The notes under the pieces: generated by a model | The model's input: only the letters and a program-made list of their open reading frames with translations | The model's database searches: none | What the model was told of the DNA's origin: nothing | Program-made: the position numbers and the translations under genes | Assembly: GCF_013215345.1 (NCBI RefSeq) | Contig: NZ_JABSOV010000038.1 | Span: 1-34,335 of the forward strand | Direction: 5' to 3' | DNA: 34,335 bases | Origin: Colwellia sp. | GTDB taxonomy: Bacteria > Pseudomonadota > Gammaproteobacteria > Enterobacterales > Alteromonadaceae | Part shown: in pieces, positions 25,324 through 33,405 of the stretch | How positions within the stretch are numbered: position 1 is the stretch's first letter | How the letters are laid out: every line of letters begins with the position of its first letter

Positions 25324-26727
25324 TTATTCCTTCAAACTTACGCTAGTTGTCGACTGCGCGGTGTGACTTATTGTCAAAACAGGTGTGGCAAGGGCAAGCG
25401 TTGCAGCTGCGTGCGGATTCGCAGATAAACGGGGTGCACTCATCAACGGGAAGCTGTCTTTAATGCCTGGCGGTTTTAATACCGGAAATTGTCTTTGCAC
25501 CCAACGTAAAATTACAATAGCTGGGCTGTCCATGATCATTTTCATTTCAGGATACTGCCACACTAGTTTATCTATACCGTCGTTTGGCTCAAAAATAATA
25601 TCGCCAATGCCATCATTATCCATATCCCAGCCTAAATAATTACTCCAGTAATTACCTTGACCATCTTTGCTCCATTCCTGTTTCTTATTGGAAACATACT
25701 TCACTTGGGTGGGATTGTTGATAAAGCTATTGCCGTATATATTGATGTTTTCTGAGCCAGCAGTTAAGTGAATACCAATTTCTGCTGTATCAATAATATT
25801 GTATTTCAGCGTGTTGTAGCCGGAGTTATAAATAAACAAACCTTTACCATCACGGCCAAGCACCTTGTTTTCAGGTTTAGTCCACACATTTTTAATATGG
25901 TTATGACTAAAAGTAGATTGGGTAATAAAGTTCAGTAAAAATCCGTAATCTTCACTGTCTGTGGTTGTATTACCGGTAATAGTTAAGCGACGTGAACTCA
26001 TCAAGGCGTAACCTGCGCGAGTAGAGTAGGCGGTATTATCTTTGATAGTATTATCGTAAGAATACATATAATGAATACCGTAGCGTAAATGGTGCATGGT
26101 ATTTTGTTCGATAATATTATTTTGACTAGAAATAACATAAACGCCATCGCGAGTTTCACTGACTTCATTATGAAAAACATGGCTATTGGTAACATTAGCG
26201 ATTTGAATGCCGTTGCCTCTATCAGCAGAGCGCAGTGTTAAATTACCCTTAATGCGGTTATGGCTGACAGTGGCATTGTCGGCTTGATTAAGCCAGATAC
26301 CAAAACCATCGCCAATTAAAATATTATTTTTTATAGTTATATTTGGGACTTTTTTATTATCAACTTTATCGTGAGAATAAATACCTGAATTTTGCTCGGT
26401 TAAGTCATCGCCCCAATTGATAATGGTGAGGTTTTCTATGGTGATGTGAGAGTTTTTTAGCCGTAAACCGTGACCCTTGCCTTGGGAATTAATAAGAGCG
26501 ACTTCGCCTGTTATGCCGGTGCCACGTAAGGTGATTTGTTTGCTAATAATGAAGTTACCTAAATACTGGCCAGCAGCTAAGGTAATAACATCGCCATCTT
26601 GGCTTTTATCTAAAGTCTGCTGTAAGTTATCACTGGCAGATATTTGTATTTCTTGCGCGTTTAATTGTTGACTGTAAAAACAGGCTAAAACTAACATTAC
26701 GGTAAGTGTTTTTGTGAAAAAAAGCAC
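25324..26727 (-). CDS. nosD: NosD periplasmic copper-site maturation protein
   Basis: A 467-aa exported right-handed beta-helix protein. The N-terminus is a signal peptide ending near QQLNA. Repeated short NNIL, NTTT and N-I-type turns from residue 60 to 340 mark CASH/parallel beta-helix repeats, then the family tail SPAIVILRWVQRQFPVLKP. NosD receives copper from NosL and hands it to apo-NosZ with NosFY. The longest frame starts with GTG at 26727; an internal ATG at 26697 would cut into the signal peptide, and an in-frame stop lies just upstream, so GTG is preferred. First gene of nosDFYL, with an FNR-like site upstream. Confidence 0.92.
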   Translation of the reverse strand: MLFFTKTLTVMLVLACFYSQQLNAQEIQISASDNLQQTLDKSQDGDVITLAAGQYLGNFIISKQITLRGTGITGEVALINSQGKGHGLRLKNSHITIENLTIINWGDDLTEQNSGIYSHDKVDNKKVPNITIKNNILIGDGFGIWLNQADNATVSHNRIKGNLTLRSADRGNGIQIANVTNSHVFHNEVSETRDGVYVISSQNNIIEQNTMHHLRYGIHYMYSYDNTIKDNTAYSTRAGYALMSSRRLTITGNTTTDSEDYGFLLNFITQSTFSHNHIKNVWTKPENKVLGRDGKGLFIYNSGYNTLKYNIIDTAEIGIHLTAGSENINIYGNSFINNPTQVKYVSNKKQEWSKDGQGNYWSNYLGWDMDNDGIGDIIFEPNDGIDKLVWQYPEMKMIMDSPAIVILRWVQRQFPVLKPPGIKDSFPLMSAPRLSANPHAAATLALATPVLTISHTAQSTTSVSLKE

Positions 26728-26759
26728 AGCGGTAAATCTTTAAAAGGGTAACTAAGCGC

Positions 26760-26800
26760 AGAATAACATTATTAGCTGAAAATCCATTGATCTTGATTAA
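26760..26800 (-). promoter_or_regulatory. FNR/DNR-like box and candidate -10 for nosDFYL
   Basis: The minus strand reads TTAATCAAGATCAA (26787-26800), 9 of 10 matches to the FNR consensus TTGAT-N4-ATCAA. A candidate -10 hexamer TATTCT lies at 26760-26765. The centre-to-centre spacing of 31 bp fits a class II site near -41.5. The transcript would start about 25 bp before the nosD GTG. This predicts induction at low oxygen by FNR or a nitric-oxide-responsive relative. Confidence 0.65.
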
Positions 26801-26900
26801 ATTACTTGTCGTTAACTTGTAATTATTTTTATGGAATTCGAATAAAAAAACCGGCATTTTATATATTAAAGATAAGCCTCAGGCTTAAGAAACAACCTGA

Positions 26901-26994
26901 ATGACGGGATTTATGGATTCAGGAGAGTGTGCATCATGAATTCTATAATAAGTGGCATCCATACCACGTCCGATCAGTAACTTCGGGAATTATG
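26901..26994 (+). repeat. Intergenic palindromic repeat, copy 2 (partial)
   Basis: Positions 26914-26994 align without gaps to 141-221 of copy 1 (about 61 of 81 identical). The conserved hairpin is here GTGGCATCCATACCAC (26952-26967), where stem bases differ from copy 1 on both arms so pairing is largely kept. The left hairpin seen in copies 1 and 3 is missing. Confidence 0.75.
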
Positions 26995-27295
26995 ATGAAT
27001 TTACTGGGTAATTAGTGCATTATTGGTTTTAACTGGCTGGTAGCGTTGGCAATATACGGCTAGCGATTTTATGCGCATGTAAATGTATAGATAGGACGGT
27101 TAAACTTTACCAATAGATAATTTAAGCTGTTATTTTAATTGTCTATTGGATTTCATCGTATTTACAATTTTTTTTGGTGATTATAGTCACCACTTTGTGC
27201 GTTATAACGTTATTTGATGGAAATATTCACCACACATTTTTCATCCTTACTAGTACCGCTGCGTGACAGAATCAATTTTGCTGGTTTTCAGATAC
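26995..27295. other. Intergenic stretch between nosD and tyrS with AT-rich hairpins
   Basis: No gene found on either strand. It contains an imperfect inverted repeat, CCAATAGA plus AATT arms (27110-27149), a GGTGA/TCACC hairpin (27176-27191) and the palindrome CGTTATAACG. I looked here for a nosZ or nosR remnant and saw none. Confidence 0.5.
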
Positions 27296-27327
27296 AAAAA
27301 AGCCAGTAACACAGTTACTGGCTTTTT
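27296..27327 (-). terminator. Terminator of tyrS
   Basis: Perfect 10-bp stem, AGCCAGTAAC (27301-27310) with GTTACTGGCT (27313-27322), 2-nt loop, flanked by A5 and T5 tracts, 47 bp past the tyrS stop on the minus strand. It could act in both directions. Confidence 0.85.
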
Positions 27328-27373
27328 AGATTAAGGACTGGCTTATTGCTGATGAATGAGAGCAGTTGTCTGC

Positions 27374-28573
27374 TTAACTTACCGTGATACGAGCAAACTT
27401 ACGTTTACCAACTTGGTAAACCGCAGTAGTGCCTGCTTTAATAACTAAGCTTTTTTCGGTAACTTTTTCGCTATCAATTTTAGCCGCGCCTTGCTTGATC
27501 ATTCTATAAGCATCTGAAGTACTACCTACTAAGCCTGCGTCTTTAAGTAAGTTAGCGATAGCAATTTCACCGCTTTCAGTTTTAATCTCTAACTCAGGCA
27601 TGTCATCAGGTAAAGCGCCTTTTTGGAAGCGATTGATAAATTCATCATGAGCAGCTTGTGCTGCCGCTTCATCGTGAAAACGGGCAATTAATTCTTTCGC
27701 TAAATCGATTTTAACATCACGAGGATTTTTACCGTTTTCAATATCGGTTTTATAGCCTTCAATTTCGCTAAGTGGCTTAAAGCTCAATAATTCGTAATAG
27801 CGCCACATTAACACATCAGAAATCGACATGATCTTGCCAAACATATCGGTTGGACTATCAGTAATACCAATGTAGTTACCTAATGATTTAGACATTTTTT
27901 GTACACCGTCTAAACCTTCAAGTAATGGCATCATTAATACTGTCTGTGGACGTTGACCTTCAGATTTTTGTAATTCACGACCCATTAATAAGTTGAATTT
28001 TTGATCGGTACCACCTAGCTCAACATCTGCTTCTAAAGCAACTGAATCCCAGCCTTGCACTAACGGGTACATAAACTCATGAATGGCAATCGCTTGACCA
28101 TTGGCGTAACGCTTTTTAAAGTCGTCACGTTCCATCATACGAGCAACGGTTTGGCGAGAGGCAAGTTTTAACATGCCAGCAGCACCTAATTTATCCATCC
28201 AAGTAGAGTTAAAGGCTACTGTGGTTTTGGCAGGATCGAGGATCTTAAATACTTGCTCTTTATAAGTTTCAGCGTTGGCTAAAACATCTTCTTTGGTTAA
28301 CGCTTTACGGGTAACATTTTTACCGGTGGGATCGCCAATCATGCCAGTGAAGTCACCAATCAAGAAAATAACTTCATGACCAAGTTCTTGGAAAGTTCTC
28401 AGTTTATTAATGAGCACAGTATGACCTAAATGCAAGTCAGGCGCCGTTGGATCAAAGCCAGCTTTAATTTTTAGTCGCTTACCTGTTTTAAGTTTTGCTA
28501 ATAATTCTTCTTCTACTAATATTTCTTCTGCGCCGCGTTTTATTTCGGCAAATGCTTGGTTAACATCGGTCAT
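27374..28573 (-). CDS. tyrS: Tyrosyl-tRNA synthetase
   Basis: Charges tRNA-Tyr. The 399-aa class I synthetase has the HIGH-type motif as [10 protein letters not shown] near residue 48 and the KMSKS loop as [13 protein letters not shown] near residue 230. The C-terminal S4-like RNA-binding domain ([17 protein letters not shown]) occupies the last 60 residues. It resembles the TyrS type in Pseudomonas and Alteromonadales rather than the longer E. coli form. Good GGAG ribosome site. Divergent from mepM, an arrangement conserved with anmK in related bacteria. I saw no leader peptide or T-box upstream. Confidence 0.96.
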   Translation of the reverse strand: MTDVNQAFAEIKRGAEEILVEEELLAKLKTGKRLKIKAGFDPTAPDLHLGHTVLINKLRTFQELGHEVIFLIGDFTGMIGDPTGKNVTRKALTKEDVLANAETYKEQVFKILDPAKTTVAFNSTWMDKLGAAGMLKLASRQTVARMMERDDFKKRYANGQAIAIHEFMYPLVQGWDSVALEADVELGGTDQKFNLLMGRELQKSEGQRPQTVLMMPLLEGLDGVQKMSKSLGNYIGITDSPTDMFGKIMSISDVLMWRYYELLSFKPLSEIEGYKTDIENGKNPRDVKIDLAKELIARFHDEAAAQAAHDEFINRFQKGALPDDMPELEIKTESGEIAIANLLKDAGLVGSTSDAYRMIKQGAAKIDSEKVTEKSLVIKAGTTAVYQVGKRKFARITVS

Positions 28574-28935
28574 TTAAGACTCCACTGACTGGCTTTAGGT
28601 ACTTAGTCTATTAATAAGTGATAACTACTGAGTTGTTGCACTGAAAATAAGGCGCAGCACCTTTGATAATCGAGTGGTTATATTGACTAGGTAAAGATTA
28701 TTTAATGATCGAATTCTACTGCACTTTGCCAGTGGGATAAAACCTTATAATGGCTTTTTTAGTAAAGAATGACTGATTTTGTCAGTAAAGTTGCAATCAC
28801 TGAACCCTTAGTTGTTCAATAATGCTGTTTTGATATTCAAAATGTATTGCGGTGAGTTATAGCGGTATTTTTTCTGTAGTTTTGATATAGTCAGTAGAAT
28901 ATATGAATTTGCTTTGCATTTATCCTTTTCCCGCT
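28574..28935. other. Divergent tyrS-mepM intergenic region
   Basis: No gene recognised. It must hold the promoters of both genes. A TATAGT at 28886-28891 could be the mepM -10, which would favour the mepM start at 28936 over the one at 28903. A small hairpin ACTGA/TCAGT lies near 28770-28786. Confidence 0.4.
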
Positions 28936-30447
28936 ATGAAAGTTTTGAGTCGTACTTTGTTAAAAAAATTATTAGAAATATTCCAAAACCTACCCAAGTT
29001 ACATCGTTCGATAATTATCGCTAGTAGTGGTTTTTTACTGCTGTTGCTGATACTGCCTTCCAGTGATGATAATGAGCAAGGTGAAAATATCCAAGTAGGA
29101 AAGCGTATTCAGCTGGCACTTCCTGAAGATATAGTACCAGCAGGTTCAGTGCCAAGACACAGTGCCTTACCCCAACGCAGTACAACTAAAGCCACCAAAA
29201 ATATTGCTACAGGGCAACTGCCTTCATTAGCTAAAAACCAAAGTACGCAACAAGATGGCAGCTTAGCGAGCGGTAAATTACAGCGTAAAGTGAAAGTACA
29301 AGACTCTTTAGAAGAACTTGCCAATTTAAGCTGGCAAACGGTGCAAGTGCGTAGTGGTGACTCATTAGCCTTGATATTAAAACGCTTAGGCTTTAGCGCG
29401 CAAACAACCTATGCGGTGAGTACTGCTAAAGGTAAAGACAGTAAATTATTAAAAAGGCTTAATGTCGGTGATAAATTACGTGTAGCCAGCAATGAAGAGC
29501 AGCAGTTGGCGGCGCTTGAATATCCACTTTCTAAAACGGATACATTATTTATTAATTTAGTCGGCGATAGTTACCAATCCTATCGAGAGACTAAGCAAGT
29601 AGAAATACGGGAAAGTTTTAGCTACGGCACCATCAACTCGAGTTTTTGGAATGCTGGCGTAACTGCAGGATTGAATGATAGCCAAATTATTAATTTTGCT
29701 AATATTTTTGGTTGGGATATAGATTTTGGTTTGGACATACGTGAAGGTGATAGTTTTCATGTTACTTTCGAGAAAAAATATGTCGAAGGTGAATATATTG
29801 GTACCGGTAATATTTTAGCGGCAGAGATAACCAACCAAGGCGAAGTATTTCAAGCGATTCGTTTCTCTGATGACGAGTATTACAGCCCTGATGGCAGAAG
29901 CATGCGTAAAGCCTTTCTACGTGCTCCTGTGAATTTTAAATACATCAGTTCTAGCTTTAAACCTAAACGTTTTCACCCGGTGCAAAAACGCTGGAAAGCC
30001 CATAAAGGAATAGATTACGCGGCGAAAAAAGGTACACCAGTGGTTGCCGCGGGTAATGGTAAGGTAACCCATGCGGGTTATAGTAAGTACAATGGTTATT
30101 ATGTGTTTATTCAGCATGGTAATGGCATAGTCACTAAGTACCTGCACTTTTATAAACGGGCAGCAGTGAAAAAAGGACAACGGGTAAAACAAGGGCAAGT
30201 GATTGGTTATGTGGGTGCAACGGGTCTTGCTGCAGGGCCCCATTTACATTATGAATTTTTACTTAATGGCGTACATCGAAATCCACGTACTGTTAAGTTA
30301 CCGGATGCTAGACCTATTGCGAAGAAATACAAAGCTAAGTTCATCTTATTAGCAAGTCAGCGACTTGAGGCACTTTCAGGTGCTAAGAATGCTTTACTTT
30401 CAACACAGCCTTCAAGCCAAGCCAGTGAACTAGCGACTAATGATTAG
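28936..30447 (+). CDS. mepM: M23 family peptidoglycan endopeptidase, MepM-like
   Basis: Murein DD-endopeptidase that opens cross-links to allow cell-wall growth. The 503-aa protein has a membrane anchor at about residues 28-42 (IIIASSGFLLLLLIL), a LysM/OapA-like domain near residues 135-190 (VQVRSGDSLALILKRLGF), and a C-terminal lysostaphin-type domain with zinc ligands in HKGIDYAAKKGTPV (H-X3-D) and GPHLHYEFLL (H-X-H). An ATG at 28903 would add 11 residues; 28936 fits the E. coli MepM N-terminus better. The stop overlaps the start of an anmK relic, the usual downstream neighbour. Confidence 0.9.
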   Translation: MKVLSRTLLKKLLEIFQNLPKLHRSIIIASSGFLLLLLILPSSDDNEQGENIQVGKRIQLALPEDIVPAGSVPRHSALPQRSTTKATKNIATGQLPSLAKNQSTQQDGSLASGKLQRKVKVQDSLEELANLSWQTVQVRSGDSLALILKRLGFSAQTTYAVSTAKGKDSKLLKRLNVGDKLRVASNEEQQLAALEYPLSKTDTLFINLVGDSYQSYRETKQVEIRESFSYGTINSSFWNAGVTAGLNDSQIINFANIFGWDIDFGLDIREGDSFHVTFEKKYVEGEYIGTGNILAAEITNQGEVFQAIRFSDDEYYSPDGRSMRKAFLRAPVNFKYISSSFKPKRFHPVQKRWKAHKGIDYAAKKGTPVVAAGNGKVTHAGYSKYNGYYVFIQHGNGIVTKYLHFYKRAAVKKGQRVKQGQVIGYVGATGLAAGPHLHYEFLLNGVHRNPRTVKLPDARPIAKKYKAKFILLASQRLEALSGAKNALLSTQPSSQASELATND

Positions 30448-30579
30448 TAAAGAAAATACCGGGCGAGGGAAATCGTATATTGGCTTGCTTATGCTTTTGA
30501 ACATCAACTGAACAGTAATATTCCGGCGGTAGCTGGCGCAAGTGCAGCCTGCACTTTAGGTAATGAATTTTCCCCCTAA
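30440..30579 (+). pseudogene. anmK: Relic of anmK (anhydro-N-acetylmuramic acid kinase), ends only
   Basis: The ATG at 30440 overlaps the mepM stop (ATGATTAG) and encodes MISKENTGRGKSYIGL, ending where the phosphate-binding MSGTS motif should begin. From 30481, in another frame, the sequence reads WLAYAFEHQLNSNIP then AVAGASAACTLGNEFSP and a stop at 30577-30579. That matches the C-terminus of AnmK (compare FAWLAW...NLPSVTGAS...LG..FP in E. coli). About 1 kb of the gene between is missing. The order tyrS, mepM, anmK is conserved in Pseudomonas and relatives, supporting the assignment. No functional kinase can be made. Confidence 0.8.
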
Positions 30580-30789
30580 ATTATTAATATATTATCTTTG
30601 ATAAATTCTTTTAGTAATTATTAGCCTATAGTCAAAATTGACCATCCCCTTGCTAACTTTGCAATTTAGGCACTAGCATTTCATCACTTCGTCACTATAC
30701 TTAAAGTTTAAGTGTTCAAAAAATGAACTTGTTAGTTGTGGCGAACTCTAACTCAACACACCTTGGTTAGCTAGCGTCGAGGAGGGCTT

Positions 30790-30981
30790 ATGGAATTTAA
30801 AGACATTCATATTGGTATGAAATGTGGCAGTAAAAAAGGCAGTGGTACAGTTACTTGGGTTGATGGCTCAACACATACCATTTATATGGTTGATTGTAAT
30901 AATAATAATAATTTTGAAGTCAACATCAGCGATATTATTGAAGATCCACAAGCACACAATAAAAAAGATGATTACTACTAA
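30790..30981 (+). CDS. Small hypothetical protein, possibly SH3-like barrel
   Basis: A 63-aa protein with a very strong GAGGAGGG ribosome site. The pattern IHIGMKCGSKKGSGTVTWVD, then a hydrophobic strand and a short acidic tail, is reminiscent of small SH3-like beta-barrels that begin 'G..V....G.GTV'; that is an inference. Five identical AAT codons (30898-30912) encode Asn37-41 and could slip in replication. Two cysteines, no signal peptide, very polar tail (NKKDDYY). Has its own terminator 36 bp after the stop, so it appears monocistronic. Function unknown. Confidence 0.75.
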   Translation: MEFKDIHIGMKCGSKKGSGTVTWVDGSTHTIYMVDCNNNNNFEVNISDIIEDPQAHNKKDDYY

Positions 30982-31016
30982 TTTACTTTAAAATTTATTA
31001 TTCAATTAGTAATCAT

Positions 31017-31050
31017 AAACCCGATAAGTTTACACTTTATCGGGTTTTTT
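31017..31050 (+). terminator. Terminator after the 63-aa protein gene
   Basis: Eleven-bp perfect stem, AAACCCGATAA (31017-31027) with TTATCGGGTTT (31037-31047), continued by TTT. A textbook intrinsic terminator. Confidence 0.9.
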
Positions 31051-31216
31051 ATTATTACCTGGTGAATATATTGAATGACTATAGATAAAGAATTCTATTT
31101 GTTCTCAAACCGCTGACAAGCTCTGAGTTGTAACAAACTTACTTGATTTGGTATTAGCTATTTGACACACTGCCTGCGTTGTTTTTAATTTTCAAAACTC
31201 AGGTATAAGGTTTTTT

Positions 31217-32716
31217 ATGGAATGGTTGTCTGTGCTGCCTCCTTTGGTGGCAATTATTATTGTTATTTGGAAAAAAGAAGTCATTCTTGCCTTGTTGTCT
31301 GCCGTGTTCACCGCAGAGTTGTTATTAGCCTCCCAAAATCATAGCAATGCAATATTTTATGCTTTCATTGGTTTTATTGAACGCATCATTAGTGTCGTTA
31401 GCTCAGGCGGTAATGCCCGTATATTGATTTTCAGCTTACTTATTGGCGCTTTATTAGCTTATATCCGAGACTCAGGCGGTGTTACTGCCACTGTAGATAA
31501 GTTAGTAAGTAAAGGTATTGCCAAGAGTAAAAGGCAGGTGGGCGGTTTAACCATGTTCACTGGCATGGTAATTTTTATTGAATCCAACCTGAGTGTACTA
31601 ACCGCAGGTATTTTATCGCGCGACTTATTTGATAAATTTAAAATGAGCCGAGCGCGTTTAGCCTATATTATTGATAGTACTAGTGCTCCGGTATGCATCT
31701 TAGTACTACTTAACGGCTGGGGCGCCTATGTGCTAGCGCTATTGAATAACTATGATTTAGGGGAATCGTCAGTCTCTATTTTATGGGGCTCGGTTGCTTT
31801 TAATTTCTATGCCATTATCGCTTTGCTTATGGTGGTTTATACGGTTGTCACCGATAGAGTACATGGTCCGCTTAAAGCGACAGAATTAGCACTTACCGCA
31901 GATAACTCACCTAACCAGCAAGTAGTAGAGCAAACAGGCCAGCAAGAGCAAGCAATAGCATCACCAGCAACAGTTAGCCAAAATACCGCTAACCGAGAAA
32001 CGCTTATTCAGGGCACTTTAACAAAAGATATTTTAGCAGAAAGCATGGTACCTGCTACTAAGGCACGCTTTATGTTAGTGCCATTAATGAGCATGATCTT
32101 GGGTATGTTCTTCTTTATGTATTGGAGTGGTAATGGTGATATCACCCAAGGTAGCGGCAGTAAATCCGTACTTTATGCTACTTGTTTAGCGCTGGCAGTT
32201 AGTTACTTTTTATTGCGTTTTTATAAACGCTTTGAACATAAAGAGCTAGTTGATATAGGTTTTAAAGGTATTGCAGAACTATTGCCATTAGTGACCATAG
32301 TACTTATGTCTTTAACCCTTGGAGCAAGCTTAAAAGAGCTAGGAACTGGCTTCTTTATTGCCGGTATAGTTGGTGAACATTTACCTTTAGTTTTAGTGGT
32401 ACCAATGTTGTTTTTAGCCGGCGCGGTTATTTCATTTAGTACCGGCACCTCTTGGGGGACTTTTGCTATATTAATCCCTATTGGTGTGCCACTTATTCAA
32501 GCACTCGGGTTACCGCCATCATTGGTTATTGCTGCGATTTTAGGTGGTGGAATCTTTGGTGATCATTGTTCGCCCATTTCTGATACCACGGCTGTTTCGG
32601 CTATTGCTTCAGGCTGTGATTTACTTGAACATGTTAAAACTCAAATGCCTTACGCACTATTTGGTGGAGCGGTAACTTTAGTGGCTTATATCATTGCCAG
32701 CATTGTTATGATTTAG
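31217..32716 (+). CDS. nhaC: NhaC family Na+/H+ antiporter
   Basis: A 499-aa polytopic inner-membrane transporter of the NhaC family, expected to exchange Na+ for H+ or a related substrate, a common trait of marine bacteria. About 11 helices are visible, with family motifs such as FTGMVIFIESNLSVLTAGI near residue 114, ISFSTGTSWGTFAILIPIG near residue 405 and FGDHCSPISDTTAVSA near residue 445. A long hydrophilic loop at about residues 220-265 is rich in Gln, Thr and Asn and looks poorly conserved. NhaC-family members also include exchangers such as malate/Na+-lactate, so the substrate is not certain. Confidence 0.85.
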   Translation: MEWLSVLPPLVAIIIVIWKKEVILALLSAVFTAELLLASQNHSNAIFYAFIGFIERIISVVSSGGNARILIFSLLIGALLAYIRDSGGVTATVDKLVSKGIAKSKRQVGGLTMFTGMVIFIESNLSVLTAGILSRDLFDKFKMSRARLAYIIDSTSAPVCILVLLNGWGAYVLALLNNYDLGESSVSILWGSVAFNFYAIIALLMVVYTVVTDRVHGPLKATELALTADNSPNQQVVEQTGQQEQAIASPATVSQNTANRETLIQGTLTKDILAESMVPATKARFMLVPLMSMILGMFFFMYWSGNGDITQGSGSKSVLYATCLALAVSYFLLRFYKRFEHKELVDIGFKGIAELLPLVTIVLMSLTLGASLKELGTGFFIAGIVGEHLPLVLVVPMLFLAGAVISFSTGTSWGTFAILIPIGVPLIQALGLPPSLVIAAILGGGIFGDHCSPISDTTAVSAIASGCDLLEHVKTQMPYALFGGAVTLVAYIIASIVMI

Positions 32717-32775
32717 CTGAGTATTGCTCATAGTTAATCGATTGATTAATATTAATAAATAAAATTATCCTGCTT

Positions 32776-32809
32776 AAAGTGAGTGAGTTTTACACTCGCT
32801 CACTTTATT
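32776..32809 (+). terminator. Terminator after nhaC
   Basis: Twelve-bp stem, AAAGTGAGTGAG (32776-32787) with CTCGCTCACTTT (32795-32806), one T-G wobble, 7-nt loop, T-rich 3' side, 60 bp past the nhaC stop. Confidence 0.65.
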
Positions 32810-32874
32810 GCAAATTAATTAGTATTAAATAATAATAAAAACCTTATCCATTTTTATCATTTAATATTATTCCT

Positions 32875-32888
32875 TTGATCTAGATCAA
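32875..32888 (+). promoter_or_regulatory. Perfect FNR-box palindrome
   Basis: TTGATCTAGATCAA matches TTGAT-N4-ATCAA at all ten consensus positions. It lies 83 bp upstream of the 41-aa membrane protein gene. A perfect TATAAT at 32900-32905 and a TAAAAT at 32919-32924 follow; neither sits at the ideal class II spacing, so activation versus repression cannot be decided from sequence. Confidence 0.75.
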
Positions 32889-32971
32889 GTTTTTCTGTAT
32901 ATAATTAACAATATCGGATAAAATGCGCGCCTTATTTTTAGTTGATGACTTGTTGTACAGGATACTAGACC

Positions 32972-33097
32972 ATGACACACCACGAAGAAGACTTTAAAGA
33001 TACTACCTCAGCCGTAAATATAGTAATGATTATTGTGGCGATGGTTGCTATGCCATTACTACCAATGCTTATGGGCTGGTTTACTATGTTGCGTTAA
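32972..33097 (+). CDS. 41-aa Met-rich single-pass membrane protein
   Basis: The frame encodes a polar N-terminus MTHHEEDFKDTTSAVN, one hydrophobic helix from about residue 15 to 38 (IVMIIVAMVAMPLLPMLMGW), and a short tail ending in Arg. Seven of 41 residues are methionine, and a proline kink divides the helix. An AGGA site 9 nt before the ATG supports translation. A perfect FNR box lies upstream and a hairpin lies just after the stop. The size and topology recall small accessory subunits of respiratory enzymes such as CydX, CcoQ or NapE, but it matches none of these that I know. Function unknown. Confidence 0.6.
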   Translation: MTHHEEDFKDTTSAVNIVMIIVAMVAMPLLPMLMGWFTMLR

Positions 33098-33110
33098 GCA
33101 ACAATCAGTT

Positions 33111-33143
33111 TTACTGTAGGGGCAAATTAGCTCCTTGCAGTAA
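33111..33143 (+). terminator. Hairpin after the 41-aa protein gene
   Basis: Outer arms TTACTG (33111-33116) and CAGTAA (33138-33143), with an inner AGG/CCT extension, begin 13 bp past the stop. No T-run follows, so it may be a weak terminator or RNA-stabilising stem. The rest of 33144-33405 shows no gene. Confidence 0.45.
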
Positions 33144-33405
33144 TGATGATTAACCTCATTAATTCCCCTTTATAACGCTATTCTCTTTAAAGTTATCCGG
33201 TACTTTTACCCCAATAAAATGAACCGCGATAAAACATATCGAAACAAGATATATTCCAATTACATAGTTAACCTTTAGCTAGCCTGCATTTAAGCTTTTT
33301 TAGCTACTATTTCATCGTTAATATCTAATCCATGCCACGATTTTTTGTTAAAGTGTCAGCGAATCTCTGTCTTTCAAACTTAAATCAAAACTGAAGGTAA
33401 ATTTA

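Noticed and set aside
26728-27295. Possible nosZ or nosR remnant upstream of nosD
   Set aside because: Reading the minus strand in parts gave only short frames with no NosZ or NosR motifs.
28574-28902. T-box or attenuation leader for tyrS
   Set aside because: No specifier-loop, T-box core or terminator/antiterminator pair was visible before the tyrS start.
30540-30556. Hairpin AGTGCA-GCC-TGCACT after mepM
   Set aside because: It lies inside the readable C-terminal part of the anmK relic (Ala-Ser-Ala-Ala-Cys-Thr) and has no T-run, so it is probably a by-product of coding sequence.
32729-32750. Second FNR-like dyad after nhaC (TTAAT...ATTAA)
   Set aside because: The half-sites are six bases apart rather than four and do not match the TTGAT consensus.
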